From Alteromonas sp. C1M14 (GTDB lineage: Bacteria > Pseudomonadota > Gammaproteobacteria > Enterobacterales > Alteromonadaceae): 64,000 nt of DNA. Numbering within the stretch: the stretch's first letter is position 1; the number at the start of each line of letters is the position of its first letter. Position numbers and translations under genes: made by a program. Below the pieces are notes generated by a model. It saw only the letters and a list, made by a program, of their open reading frames with translations, was not told the DNA's origin and searched no databases. The stretch spans positions 1 through 64,000 of the forward strand of contig NZ_JAHKQF010000011.1 in the NCBI RefSeq assembly GCF_018860965.1. The letters run 5' to 3'. Below, piece after piece: positions 46,467-53,424 of the stretch.

Positions 46467-47522
46467 ATGAACGAGTTAGCGTTTCCCCTCAAAGAATTAA
46501 CGACTTATTTAGAGGCGTTTAAATTAAGGTTTAGGCGTCAAAGAAAAGTCGATTTTAACATTACGGCGTCAGACGCGCTAAAAGAAACATTTGAACAAAA
46601 AATAAAGCCTAACCTCGCGGCTATAGAGCAGCAAAGAGTCGATTTTCACGACAAGTTCAAAAAACGTCGTCGACTTGTAAATATAAAAATTCTACCACTC
46701 TCGGTAATTGTCGCGTGTTTACTCGTAGCGCTTGGGGCAGATGGCAGTTACTTTTCTATTATTGTCATCACATTTTTTATAGGTACAGGTTGGGCGTACA
46801 AACCTGCGCTTGACTATATTCACTTTTATAAACGTAATGTACTGCCTCTTATTGTTAAAATGTACGGTAATTTTGACTATTCGCTGAACGCCTCTTTTAC
46901 GAAAGATGAAATAAAAAAGTGGGCGCTTACCCCGCATTTTGACTATCTGAAAACGGAAGATAGTATCAGCGGCAGTGTGGATAATATAGGCTTTGAATTT
47001 AGTGAAGTATTACTGGAACGAGGGGGGAGGAATGGACGCTCAACTTCGTTTCAAGGTTGTGTTGTCGTGCTCACTATGCCATTCAGTTTCGACTCTCATA
47101 CAATCGTAAAGCAAGATTTAGGTAAATTGGCTAACTGGTTTACTAAGGCTTCAAAATCGACCAAAAAAGTTGCGCTTGAAAATGTTGCTTTCGAAAAGGT
47201 CTTTGAGGTTTTTTCAACCGATCAAGTTTTAGCTCGATATATACTATCGCCTGTGATGATGGAGCAGTTATTAACGCTCCACGCTCTGTTCGTGAAAAAC
47301 GTTAATGCATCAAAATTAGAATGCGAGTTTATCGATAATAAGGCCGTGTTTTTTATTTCGTATAGAGAAAATTTAATAGAGCCTGCATGGATAACACAGT
47401 CGGCATTCGAACTTAATTCGCTACCGCTCATTGAAAAAGAAATAGCGTTGCTTATGTCTATTTCTAAGCAACTAAATTTAGATTTAATGGCCTTACGCAA
47501 AGCATCGAGGATGAACGCTTAG
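46467..47522 (+). CDS. DUF3137 family membrane protein, LemA partner
   Basis: 351 residues with a hydrophilic helical N-terminus, a transmembrane hairpin at about 73-110 (LPLSVIVACLLVALG, then SIIVITFFIGTGW) and a soluble C-terminal domain holding the DUF3137 pattern (FEFSEVLLERGGRNGRSTSFQGCVVVLTMPF). It starts directly after the lemA stop, so the two are translationally linked. The function is not known. The pair lies between an IS91 remnant and an ECF sigma locus, and is AT-richer than the core genes, consistent with acquired DNA. Confidence 0.8.
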   Translation: MNELAFPLKELTTYLEAFKLRFRRQRKVDFNITASDALKETFEQKIKPNLAAIEQQRVDFHDKFKKRRRLVNIKILPLSVIVACLLVALGADGSYFSIIVITFFIGTGWAYKPALDYIHFYKRNVLPLIVKMYGNFDYSLNASFTKDEIKKWALTPHFDYLKTEDSISGSVDNIGFEFSEVLLERGGRNGRSTSFQGCVVVLTMPFSFDSHTIVKQDLGKLANWFTKASKSTKKVALENVAFEKVFEVFSTDQVLARYILSPVMMEQLLTLHALFVKNVNASKLECEFIDNKAVFFISYRENLIEPAWITQSAFELNSLPLIEKEIALLMSISKQLNLDLMALRKASRMNA

Positions 47523-47595
47523 CTTGTTGTTTTGAGCTAGTACAGCTAGGTTTAGTTACCTATTTTTAAGGCCTTTGGCTTTATATGTCGCAGGT

Positions 47596-47871
47596 CTATT
47601 TTAGCGCATTGATTTTTTGATTCAGCTCGTAAGCTGGCTCAGTCACAAGAGCTTCAAGGGTTTCAATGCGCTCAACCAATGCCGCTATTTGTTTATCTTT
47701 TTTCTCAATAAGCTGTTGTTTCTGTGATGATTCATTCGCAATGAAAGGGTTGCTACAGGTGCCATTAAACCAATCGTTTAAGCGCCACTGAAACTTGGCA
47801 TCAAGATAACTTGCACCTAAGGCGATGGTAGCAATAAAGCCAACAAGTAAAATAATACTTAATGTAGTCAT
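47596..47871 (-). CDS. Small membrane protein with PspB-like coiled coil
   Basis: 91 residues: one N-terminal transmembrane helix (LSIILLVGFIATIALGA), a short linker, and a C-terminal coiled coil (KDKQIAALVERIETLEALV) as in phage-shock protein B-like anchors. It lacks other Psp genes nearby. It is divergent from the ECF sigma gene across the large inverted repeat at 47930-47996, and probably is a target or partner of that sigma factor. Function inferred only from shape. Confidence 0.65.
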   Translation of the reverse strand: MTTLSIILLVGFIATIALGASYLDAKFQWRLNDWFNGTCSNPFIANESSQKQQLIEKKDKQIAALVERIETLEALVTEPAYELNQKINALK

Positions 47872-47929
47872 GGTCTACTCCTAGATAGAAAGGTTGTGGT
47901 CAGTGAAGGTGTGTCGATAACCTTCTTTT

Positions 47930-47996
47930 AACTAGTCTTTGTACTTAAAAAAAAATTACGCATGAATGTAATTTTTTTTTAAGTTGGAAGACTATT
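47930..47996. promoter_or_regulatory. Long inverted repeat between divergent genes (candidate twin ECF promoters)
   Basis: The arms 47930-47959 and 47968-47996 match at roughly 25 of 29 positions. The inner 17 bases (ACTTAA, an A run, TTAC) are a perfect inverted repeat around the 8-base loop GCATGAAT. Each outward half reads GTAATT, a T run, AAGT, three variable bases, then AAGACTA. An A/T tract next to a GGAAG-like box resembles the -35 region of an ECF promoter, here present in both directions. Confidence 0.55.
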
Positions 47997-48101
47997 CATA
48001 GTAAGCACCCGATATTTCGAACATCGTTGTTCGCTACGTAAAGTGCGTACCCGGCAAAAATAATGTGAATAAGCCAACGTATAATAAGAAATATTGAGGA
48101 T

Positions 48102-48605
48102 GTGAACTTGGAGCAAGGATTTGAGGATGTATTTGCAAAATACGGCAGTTTATTGAGCCGTGTTGCGAACAGTTATGAGGCTAATCACGCTTTACAGCAA
48201 GAGTTGCTGCAAGAAATCGCCATTGCCGTGTGGCAAGGGCTTGTTCGATTTAAAGGTGATAGCGCTGTTAAAACCTATATTCTTAAAATTGCCCATAACC
48301 GTGCTGTTACTCATGTGGCGAATCAGGTAAAGCGTATCGATACCGATGAATTCAACGACGATCTTATCGTTGAGCAAACTGCGCATAGTTCTCCTGAACA
48401 GGCCGCTAGCCAACAACAATCTTTAGCGCTGTTATTAACTAAAGTTCGTGCATTGCCGGTGCAACCCCGGCAGGTACTTACCCTTTCCTTAGAAGGCTTA
48501 TCTTACGATGAAATAGCCGACATATGCGGTTTAACCAAATCTCATGTTGGCGTAATTTTAAAGCGAGCTAAAGCAAGTGTATTAGAAGGTGATTCAGATG
48601 AATAA
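48102..48605 (+). CDS. ECF-type RNA polymerase sigma factor
   Basis: 167 residues with sigma region 2 (QQELLQEIAIAVWQGLVRFKGDSAVKTYILKIAHNRAVTHV) and region 4 (LPVQPRQVLTLSLEGLSYDEIADICGLTKSHVGVILKRAK); no region 1 or 3, as in ECF factors. A GTG at 48102 is listed; a TTG at 48108 has better spacing to GAGGA. It overlaps by 8 bases the next gene, a membrane protein that is the natural anti-sigma candidate. The inverted repeat upstream suggests autoregulation. Confidence 0.85.
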   Translation: MNLEQGFEDVFAKYGSLLSRVANSYEANHALQQELLQEIAIAVWQGLVRFKGDSAVKTYILKIAHNRAVTHVANQVKRIDTDEFNDDLIVEQTAHSSPEQAASQQQSLALLLTKVRALPVQPRQVLTLSLEGLSYDEIADICGLTKSHVGVILKRAKASVLEGDSDE

Positions 48606-49194
48606 GTTTAATAAAGGCGCTGACGATAACAGCGATAAAAGCCTTAGCGCGCTTTGGCAAGCTCAGCCTGTTTCTCAAATTGATGTGGATGAAGTACGAA
48701 ATACCTTTAAAAGCCAAACAAAAAAGCAGCGACTTTATTTTTTAATGGACTGCCTTTCAATCATTCCGGCCGTGTGGATGTTTATACTCTACTGGGATGA
48801 ATTTCCTATCAGTGTTCGCGGATTATATTTTGGTCTTATGCTGTTGGTCATCCCGTTATTAGGGTATCAGTTGTGGTTGCGGAGAGTTGCCGCTTTTAAC
48901 AGCAATGTGCAAACCACTGACCACGTTCAAAAATTGAAAAAACAGTTTAAAAACAACGCACGTATTGCGTTTGTTAATAAACACTCTGCATGGCTGGCCG
49001 TGCTTATTGTTGTTGTTTTCAATACGGCTTTCTCGCTCGCCAAAGCAGCCGAAGAAAGAGAATATACCTTGCTGTTTTTGGTAACGGGAGGCACAACCGT
49101 AATTATGGCTATCTGGTATGTATGGGCGCATTGTCGGCAAAAGAGTTTCGAAAAAAAATTAGCCGCGTTGAACGAAATAAGCCATGAAAGTTAA
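48598..49194 (+). CDS. Membrane protein, candidate anti-sigma factor
   Basis: 198 residues. An N-terminal cytoplasmic segment of about 50 residues (SLSALWQAQPVSQIDVDEVRNTFKSQ) is followed by four hydrophobic helices and a basic tail. The N-terminal segment would be the sigma-binding part; the zinc-binding HxxxCxxC motif of ZAS anti-sigma proteins is absent. The ATG at 48598 lies within the end of the sigma gene, with AAGGTG upstream. The role is inferred from gene order. Confidence 0.7.
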   Translation: MNKFNKGADDNSDKSLSALWQAQPVSQIDVDEVRNTFKSQTKKQRLYFLMDCLSIIPAVWMFILYWDEFPISVRGLYFGLMLLVIPLLGYQLWLRRVAAFNSNVQTTDHVQKLKKQFKNNARIAFVNKHSAWLAVLIVVVFNTAFSLAKAAEEREYTLLFLVTGGTTVIMAIWYVWAHCRQKSFEKKLAALNEISHES

Positions 49195-49597
49195 CGTGTA
49201 ACAGAGCTACCTCGCTGAAAACAGATTGGTTTAATCTGGTCATTTAAGTAGGACAAAAATCAGTTGGTTTTTGCTTCTTCGTTGCTTATTTTGACCAACT
49301 ATTTAGAAGGTTTTACCCTAATGGGCAACAATCTATAGTTTCGGATAGTTGTTTTAACACTTTTATGATCGAAGAGTACTTGTGTAAGTTCAAGCTCTAG
49401 AACACTCGCCATCTTCTTACCTATAAATTTATTAAATGTGAGATAAGTCGTAACCATGCGGCACTTAATAAAATAACTACAGCGTAAACGAGTAAGATAT
49501 TGATGCTGTGTATTTTTTATGCAAAAGTTGGGGTTTAATAATGTGATATACGGAAATACTCCGCACTGCATTAAGGATTTTTTCCGTATAATAAATT
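49195..49597. other. Left flank of the cassette array, no convincing gene
   Basis: About 400 bases. A 90-codon frame on the minus strand (49299-49571) has no Shine-Dalgarno and no recognisable domain and is not called. It is too short for an integron integrase and no integrase fragment was seen. An inverted repeat at 49547-49590 with a perfect TATAAT ends the region. Confidence 0.5.
49547..49597 (+). promoter_or_regulatory. Inverted repeat and candidate promoter just before the first cassette
   Basis: TATACGGAAA (49547-49556) and TTTCCGTATA (49581-49590) are perfect 10-base arms with a 24-base loop. A perfect -10 TATAAT is at 49587-49592, predicting transcription starting at the first cassette boundary (49598). 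No good -35 was found. Confidence 0.4.
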
Positions 49598-49622
49598 GTT
49601 AGCCATCACAAGGATGTTTAAA

Positions 49623-50153
49623 GTGAAGTTATTTTGTTTTTTGGTTGTTTTTATTCTTAGTGGCTGCGCGAGTATACCGCTGAGCACAATGTTGAAATTC
49701 AGTTCATTCGAAAAGAGTGATTTTGTAGCACTAGAACCAGCGGATATCAAAGCAAAGATTATACTCGATCAACCTGTCGAAATTGATATTGAGAAAGTTG
49801 ACTTGGGGCTTGAGGTAGAAACTGAGCAAGGAAGTAGGATCTATAAGTTTCCATTATCGTTACTCGAAAGGCGGGCTATTCCTGCCAAAGAAGATTGGTT
49901 CGATTCTGACGAAGCAAAAACAGAATACACTTTCAATTTGAGCTCAGAATCTGTTAAAAATTTTAAAGAAGTCCAGCAGTTACTAACTAACAAAAGTGGT
50001 GGGAAATTCGGTTTCTCTGTCAGTTCGGGCTTCGAAAACCTACCGAACGATGTTCAGAGTGTGAACCTGTCAATACTTTTGAAATTGCAGAGCCATGATG
50101 ATTTCGTTCCGATTTTTGAGGATGCCACAATCGCAATCAAGCGTGATGGCTAA
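49623..50153 (+). CDS. Cassette 1: lipoprotein of unknown function
   Basis: About 176 residues. The N-terminus MKLFCFLVVFILSGC is a lipoprotein signal with lipobox LSGC, so the mature protein is membrane-anchored. The rest is hydrophilic, beta-rich and lacks cysteines. A GTG at 49623 has AAGGA 8 bases upstream; an in-frame ATG at 49614 is possible. First gene of the cassette array and closest to any array promoter. Not recognised. Confidence 0.7.
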   Translation: MKLFCFLVVFILSGCASIPLSTMLKFSSFEKSDFVALEPADIKAKIILDQPVEIDIEKVDLGLEVETEQGSRIYKFPLSLLERRAIPAKEDWFDSDEAKTEYTFNLSSESVKNFKEVQQLLTNKSGGKFGFSVSSGFENLPNDVQSVNLSILLKLQSHDDFVPIFEDATIAIKRDG

Positions 50154-50262
50154 CAAACACATCAAGCCGCTCTCAAGCTCCCTGGGACAATAACACGTGG
50201 GCTCAGTCGCTTCGCTCCAAATTTTAGCCCACGTGTTATTGCCCCTAAGCGGGGTGTTAGGC
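50148..50262 (+). repeat. attC site 1
   Basis: GGCTAAC ... GTTAGGC with inner arms GGGACAATAACACGTGGGCT and its near-complement at about 50226-50245 (19 of 20), joined by the CGCTTCGCTCC loop. Confidence 0.9.
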
Positions 50263-50275
50263 ATTTAGAGTTAAT

Positions 50276-50629
50276 ATGGATATTTATATACATCTACTAG
50301 CCGTTATACCTTCCTTAGTTTTAGGTGCTATAAACTTATTTTTAGAAAAAGGTACTTTAACTCACAAGCGTATCGGGAAAGTTTGGGCTATTTTAATGCT
50401 TATTACAGCTATTAGTTCTCTTTTTATAATGCCAACAGGTAGCTTTACGTGGTTACATCTTTTTTCTATATTGGTTATTGTTTGTATTCCCGTTGGTGTT
50501 ATTTCTATTCGTAAAGGTAATATTAAACGTCATACTCATTGTATGGTTGGAGCATATATAGGTACTATTATTTCGGCATATTTTGCTGTTGAAACCCCTG
50601 GTCGTTTTCTTTACGGCGTATTCTATTAG
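50276..50629 (+). CDS. Cassette 2: DUF2306-like membrane protein
   Basis: 117 residues with four hydrophobic helices; the KRIGKVWAILMLITAISSL and KRHTHCMVGAYIGTII segments match the DUF2306 pattern of small integral membrane proteins of unknown role. The ATG at 50276 is 13 bases after the attC boundary. AT-rich, unlike the chromosome core. Confidence 0.75.
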   Translation: MDIYIHLLAVIPSLVLGAINLFLEKGTLTHKRIGKVWAILMLITAISSLFIMPTGSFTWLHLFSILVIVCIPVGVISIRKGNIKRHTHCMVGAYIGTIISAYFAVETPGRFLYGVFY

Positions 50630-50634
50630 CAAAT

Positions 50635-50729
50635 GCCTAACAAGCAATTAAACAGGACTAAAAACAGCGGGCTGTTCGCTTCGCTCCATTTTAGCCCACT
50701 ATTTTTAGCCCGTTAATTGGGCGTTATGT
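50635..50729 (+). repeat. attC site 2
   Basis: GCCTAAC ... GTTATGT, 95 bases, the shortest of the set. Inner arms CAATTAAAC...CTAAAAACAG pair with CTATTTTTAG...GTTAATTG. Confidence 0.88.
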
Positions 50730-50743
50730 GCCAAAAGGTGAAA

Positions 50744-51088
50744 ATGGAATTCGGTGCAAGTAGAAAAAAGATATCTCTATGTTGGGTTGCAAGTAGTCTA
50801 GTTGCTGCTTTGGTTGCCTCAATTGTTTCTATGCTTTATTGGAATTACACGTACATTCCTGAGCCAAATGTGAATTGGCGCCCAATCGCTGACTTTTTCA
50901 ACATGATAATTATTTTGCCTTTCGGCTTTCTTTTTTCGATTGCATTACCATGGGGTTGGACAAGTATTGTTAGCTTGGCACTTTCGCTTTGGTTCAGAGA
51001 TTTAAGGCCGCTATTGATCTCGATAATAAGCTGTATAGTATTTGGCGCGTTCTGGCCAAAATGGTTTGTAGCTATGATGGGCATATAG
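50744..51088 (+). CDS. Cassette 3: small membrane protein
   Basis: About 114 residues with three hydrophobic helices (WVASSLVAALVASIVSML, IIILPFGFLFSIALPWGW, LLISIISCIVFGAFW). Not recognised. The ATG at 50744 follows AAGGTG closely; an ATG at 50726 lies inside the attC boundary and a TTG at 50717 inside attC2. Confidence 0.65.
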   Translation: MEFGASRKKISLCWVASSLVAALVASIVSMLYWNYTYIPEPNVNWRPIADFFNMIIILPFGFLFSIALPWGWTSIVSLALSLWFRDLRPLLISIISCIVFGAFWPKWFVAMMGI

Positions 51089-51096
51089 GCAATGGC

Positions 51097-51212
51097 ACAT
51101 AACAAACCACTCAAGGCTCTCGCTTCGCTCGCTGGGACGCTAAAACATGGGCTGCGTCACTTCGTTCCTAATTTTAGCCCATGTGTTATCGCCCCTTAGT
51201 GGGAAGTTAGGT
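51097..51212 (+). repeat. attC site 3
   Basis: ACATAAC ... GTTAGGT, 116 bases. Its right two-thirds is almost identical to attC site 6 (GCTGGGACGCTAA...TGGGAAGTTAGGT). Confidence 0.88.
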
Positions 51213-51216
51213 GCTT

Positions 51217-51555
51217 ATGGGAAAACCTACATATTTACTCACTAATAAACCAATTTTTATTCTAGGTATCCCAGCTCTAATACTTATTCTTCTGGCTATT
51301 CTATTTCAGTTTACAGTTGTGACAGGAATCGAAAGTGGCACTCTAGAAGGCAAAGTTTACTCTATTTCTCAACGCCCACTTGGAGGTGGTAACAGAAGTA
51401 TCCGTAAGATAGATTTAGCTAAGGTGAAACTTCAGGACGGAACATTCATTATGGTGAGATGTGAAAGCTATTGTCAGTTGGACCAAGAAATCAAAATCAC
51501 AGTTTACAAACCTTTATTTAGCAGCGAACTTAGGTATGTTTATGAGCGCACCTAA
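51217..51555 (+). CDS. Cassette 4: membrane-anchored small protein
   Basis: 112 residues: a transmembrane helix at about 12-35 (IFILGIPALILILLAILFQF) and a beta-rich tail of about 75 residues resembling an OB- or NfeD-like fold (LAKVKLQDGTFIMVRC). Not assigned. The ATG at 51217 is used; a GTG at 51211 is inside the attC. Confidence 0.65.
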   Translation: MGKPTYLLTNKPIFILGIPALILILLAILFQFTVVTGIESGTLEGKVYSISQRPLGGGNRSIRKIDLAKVKLQDGTFIMVRCESYCQLDQEIKITVYKPLFSSELRYVYERT

Positions 51556-51657
51556 CAACTCAATCAACACACTCACTTCGTTCGCTGGGACGCATACACG
51601 CGGGGCGGCTTCGCCATTATGCCCCACATGTCTGCGCCCGTTATTGAAAAGTTATGT
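51550..51657 (+). repeat. attC site 4
   Basis: ACCTAAC ... GTTATGT, 108 bases, overlapping the cassette 4 stop. Inner arms GGGACGCATACACGCGGGGC and GCCCCACATGTCTGCGCCC. Confidence 0.86.
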
Positions 51658-51685
51658 GCTTTGGTAGTAAAAAAGGATTTTAGAC

Positions 51686-51889
51686 ATGGAAGAAACACTT
51701 AACTCGCTCATCAATCTGGTAGTTACCATAAGCCTAATTGCGGTAGCCTCAGTATTTGTAGGTCATGTTTTTGTTAGAAAGGCTCTGCTGGCTAAAGGTA
51801 AATCGCATTCAAGTAGCAAGCTTATTGGTAGCTCCGTAAGTGTCTTGCTTTTGTTGGTTTTATCTTTCTTTTTTGTAGTACCTAGGTAA
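51686..51889 (+). CDS. Cassette 5: 67-residue two-helix membrane protein
   Basis: Two transmembrane helices (LINLVVTISLIAVASVFVGHVFV and SVLLLLVLSFFFVV) with a basic serine-rich loop. Unknown family. AAGGAT lies about 9 bases before the ATG. Small membrane proteins are common cassette cargo. Confidence 0.65.
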   Translation: MEETLNSLINLVVTISLIAVASVFVGHVFVRKALLAKGKSHSSSKLIGSSVSVLLLLVLSFFFVVPR

Positions 51890-51907
51890 CTATTAAATTG
51901 CGTCAGC

Positions 51908-52023
51908 ACATAACAAAAAAATTAAGTTCGCCCGCTGCGCGGGCTGGGACGCAAACATGTGGGCTGGCTCACTTCGTTCGGATTTTAGCCCACATGTCTG
52001 CGCCCCTTATCTAGAAGTTATAA
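51908..52023 (+). repeat. attC site 5
   Basis: ACATAAC ... GTTATAA, 116 bases, with arms GGGACGCAAACATGTGGGCT and AGCCCACATGTCTGCGCCCC. Confidence 0.86.
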
Positions 52024-52036
52024 GCTAGGAATTTAA

Positions 52037-52417
52037 ATGGAACTTAACCAGATCACCTTACCAGTAGAAGATATGGATGTTGCTGTTAACTTTTATCTAA
52101 AACTTGGCTTCACTCAAATTGTCGATACGCCCCATTACGCAAGGTTTTCTTGCCCAGATGGGAATTCTACTTTTTCCTTATCACTTGAATCCGGTGAATT
52201 TGAAAACAGTTCTGTGATTTACTTCGAGCATGAAAAACTTGATGAACTGTGTGCTGAGTTGATTGAGAAAGGTTTTCAGTTTGAACAACAGCCGACAGAA
52301 CAACGATACTTGTGGAAAGAAGCAGTACTTAAAGATCCGTCTGGTAATAAAATCAAACTTTACTGGGCAGGTGAGAACCGTTTAAATCCGCCATGGAAAG
52401 TTGAGAAACGCGTATAA
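52037..52417 (+). CDS. Cassette 6: VOC-superfamily (glyoxalase/bleomycin-resistance-like) protein
   Basis: 126 residues forming one VOC module pair: MELNQITLPVEDMDVAVNFYLKLGF at the start and LKDPSGNKIKLYWAGE at the end. The family includes glyoxalase I, fosfomycin and bleomycin resistance proteins; the substrate cannot be told, and no claim of resistance is made. The metal-ligand His at the first strand is replaced by Gln/Thr, so a metal role is doubtful. The stop overlaps the attC left box. Confidence 0.82.
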   Translation: MELNQITLPVEDMDVAVNFYLKLGFTQIVDTPHYARFSCPDGNSTFSLSLESGEFENSSVIYFEHEKLDELCAELIEKGFQFEQQPTEQRYLWKEAVLKDPSGNKIKLYWAGENRLNPPWKVEKRV

Positions 52418-52526
52418 CAAACTGCTGCAGCCGCTCGCGGGCTCGCTGGGACGCTAACACATGGGCTGCGTCACTTCGTTCCTAATTTTAGCCAATGTGT
52501 TATCGCCCCTTAGTGGGAAGTTAGGT
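52412..52526 (+). repeat. attC site 6
   Basis: GTATAAC ... GTTAGGT, 115 bases; near-identical to attC site 3 over its right two-thirds. The last attC seen. Confidence 0.87.
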
Positions 52527-52534
52527 AACTATGG

Positions 52535-52897
52535 ATGGTCAATCTTCTTAAACAAGCATTGCGAAACCGAGATATAAGAAAACTAGTTGAACCTCATCTG
52601 CACGAAGTTGTTTGGGATTCTGAAGTTGATGAAACTAGTGAGTGGGTAGTGGCTTCATTTGAAGATAAAACTCATATTCAAAAGCTAACTTCTTGGTTAA
52701 ATAGCAAAGGCGTTTCGTGTTTTACTAAAGTTATTTTAACTGATTCTGCTTGGTCTGAGCTTCAGCAAACAACTTGGGAAGTCTTTCTTAAAAAATCGGA
52801 AGGTTATTTGGGACAAGAACACATGTTTGTTGTGGCAGCAGATCGCTCTTGGGTTATTTCGCTAATTTGCATTCAAACTGCATTTGCAAAATGTTGA
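52535..52897 (+). CDS. Cassette 7: hypothetical protein, possibly altered C-terminus
   Basis: 120 residues, soluble, with charged helices and a VVWDSEVDETSEWVVASFEDK stretch. Not recognised. The cassette lacks an attC after the stop, and the final ~15 codons overlap a minus-strand gene (52854-53021), so the real C-terminus may have been replaced by flanking DNA. The ATG at 52535 is 9 bases after the attC boundary. Confidence 0.55.
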   Translation: MVNLLKQALRNRDIRKLVEPHLHEVVWDSEVDETSEWVVASFEDKTHIQKLTSWLNSKGVSCFTKVILTDSAWSELQQTTWEVFLKKSEGYLGQEHMFVVAADRSWVISLICIQTAFAKC

Positions 52898-53021
52898 ACA
52901 ATAAGGCTGTGATGAGATAAGGTGAAGTTAAAATTGTTTCGCCGTTAAAGGCAGAAAGTACTGTTGCGACAAGGCATATGATAGTAATCAAGCCCGTTAC
53001 GAAGCGCGTTAATTTAATCAT
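52854..53021 (-). CDS. Small membrane protein (55 aa) at the right edge of the cassette array
   Basis: A 55-codon frame on the minus strand, starting MIKLTRFVTGLITIICLVAT, with two hydrophobic segments (about 6-22 and 34-46). It has a perfect AGGAGG (complement at 53031-53036) 9 bases before the ATG. It runs into the end of cassette 7 by 43 bases, so its own C-terminus may be cassette DNA. The strong ribosome site favours a real gene; the family is not recognised. Confidence 0.5.
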   Translation of the reverse strand: MIKLTRFVTGLITIICLVATVLSAFNGETILTSPYLITALLFNILQMQFECKLAK

Positions 53022-53036
53022 TGAGTTATACCTCCT

Positions 53037-53424
53037 AAATGTTATTCATCGCTATTTTTCTAGATGAGGAATAAGGCTTAGCAAGTATTAGACGAAATCG
53101 TATCTATTACTTTAATTTCTTCTAAATTCAATTCGTTCATACGATTAACCCATTTTTAATAAAACTCTCAACGTACTGCCTTGGCTATTATCAGCGTAAA
53201 TACATCACCTTGAAACTGGCCTGATGAACTAAATGAGAATCGAAAAAATGTGATTGCCGTTGGCAGTTAAATCTATATAACGGTGCGATACAGTAGGGAT
53301 AAACGCCTTGGGGCATTGAAAATGTCATGGATAGGGACACAATGGGATGCCGAGGGAAAATGATTGCTACCCACACCGAGGCACAACAACCAGCGCCACA
53401 CTCAGCGCTACGACGGTTCTAGTA
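53037..53424. other. Intergenic region, nothing recognised
   Basis: Between the small membrane gene and the kinase gene end. The first part must hold the small gene's promoter. Short open frames have no ribosome site or domain. Confidence 0.5.

Larger units (their letters stand above)
49598..52900 (+). mobile_element. Integron gene-cassette array without integrase (CALIN): seven cassettes, six attC sites
   Basis: Seven single-gene cassettes lie head to tail in one orientation. Each joint has a 95-116 base imperfect palindrome ending in GTTRRRY. The key evidence is that each cassette's first bases are complementary to the left box of its own attC: GTTAGCC (49598) with GGCTAAC (50148), GTTAGGC (50256) with GCCTAAC (50635), GTTATGT (50723) with ACATAAC (51097), GTTAGGT (51206) with ACCTAAC (51550), GTTATGT (51651) with ACATAAC (51908), and GTTATAA (52017) with GTATAAC (52412, one mismatch). 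The seventh cassette lacks its attC. No integrase gene lies in the window. Confidence 0.88.

Noticed and set aside
49299-49571. 90-codon minus-strand frame beside the cassette array, considered as an integrase remnant
   Set aside because: No tyrosine-recombinase motif, no ribosome site and low-complexity composition; too short for an integrase.
52037-52417. VOC cassette considered as an antibiotic-resistance gene
   Set aside because: Only fold-level motifs are seen; nothing specific to fosfomycin or bleomycin resistance proteins.
50148-52526. Spaced repeats considered as a CRISPR array
   Set aside because: Repeat units are over 90 bases, imperfectly palindromic, each followed by a gene, and bounded by RYYYAAC/GTTRRRY boxes, so they are attC sites.
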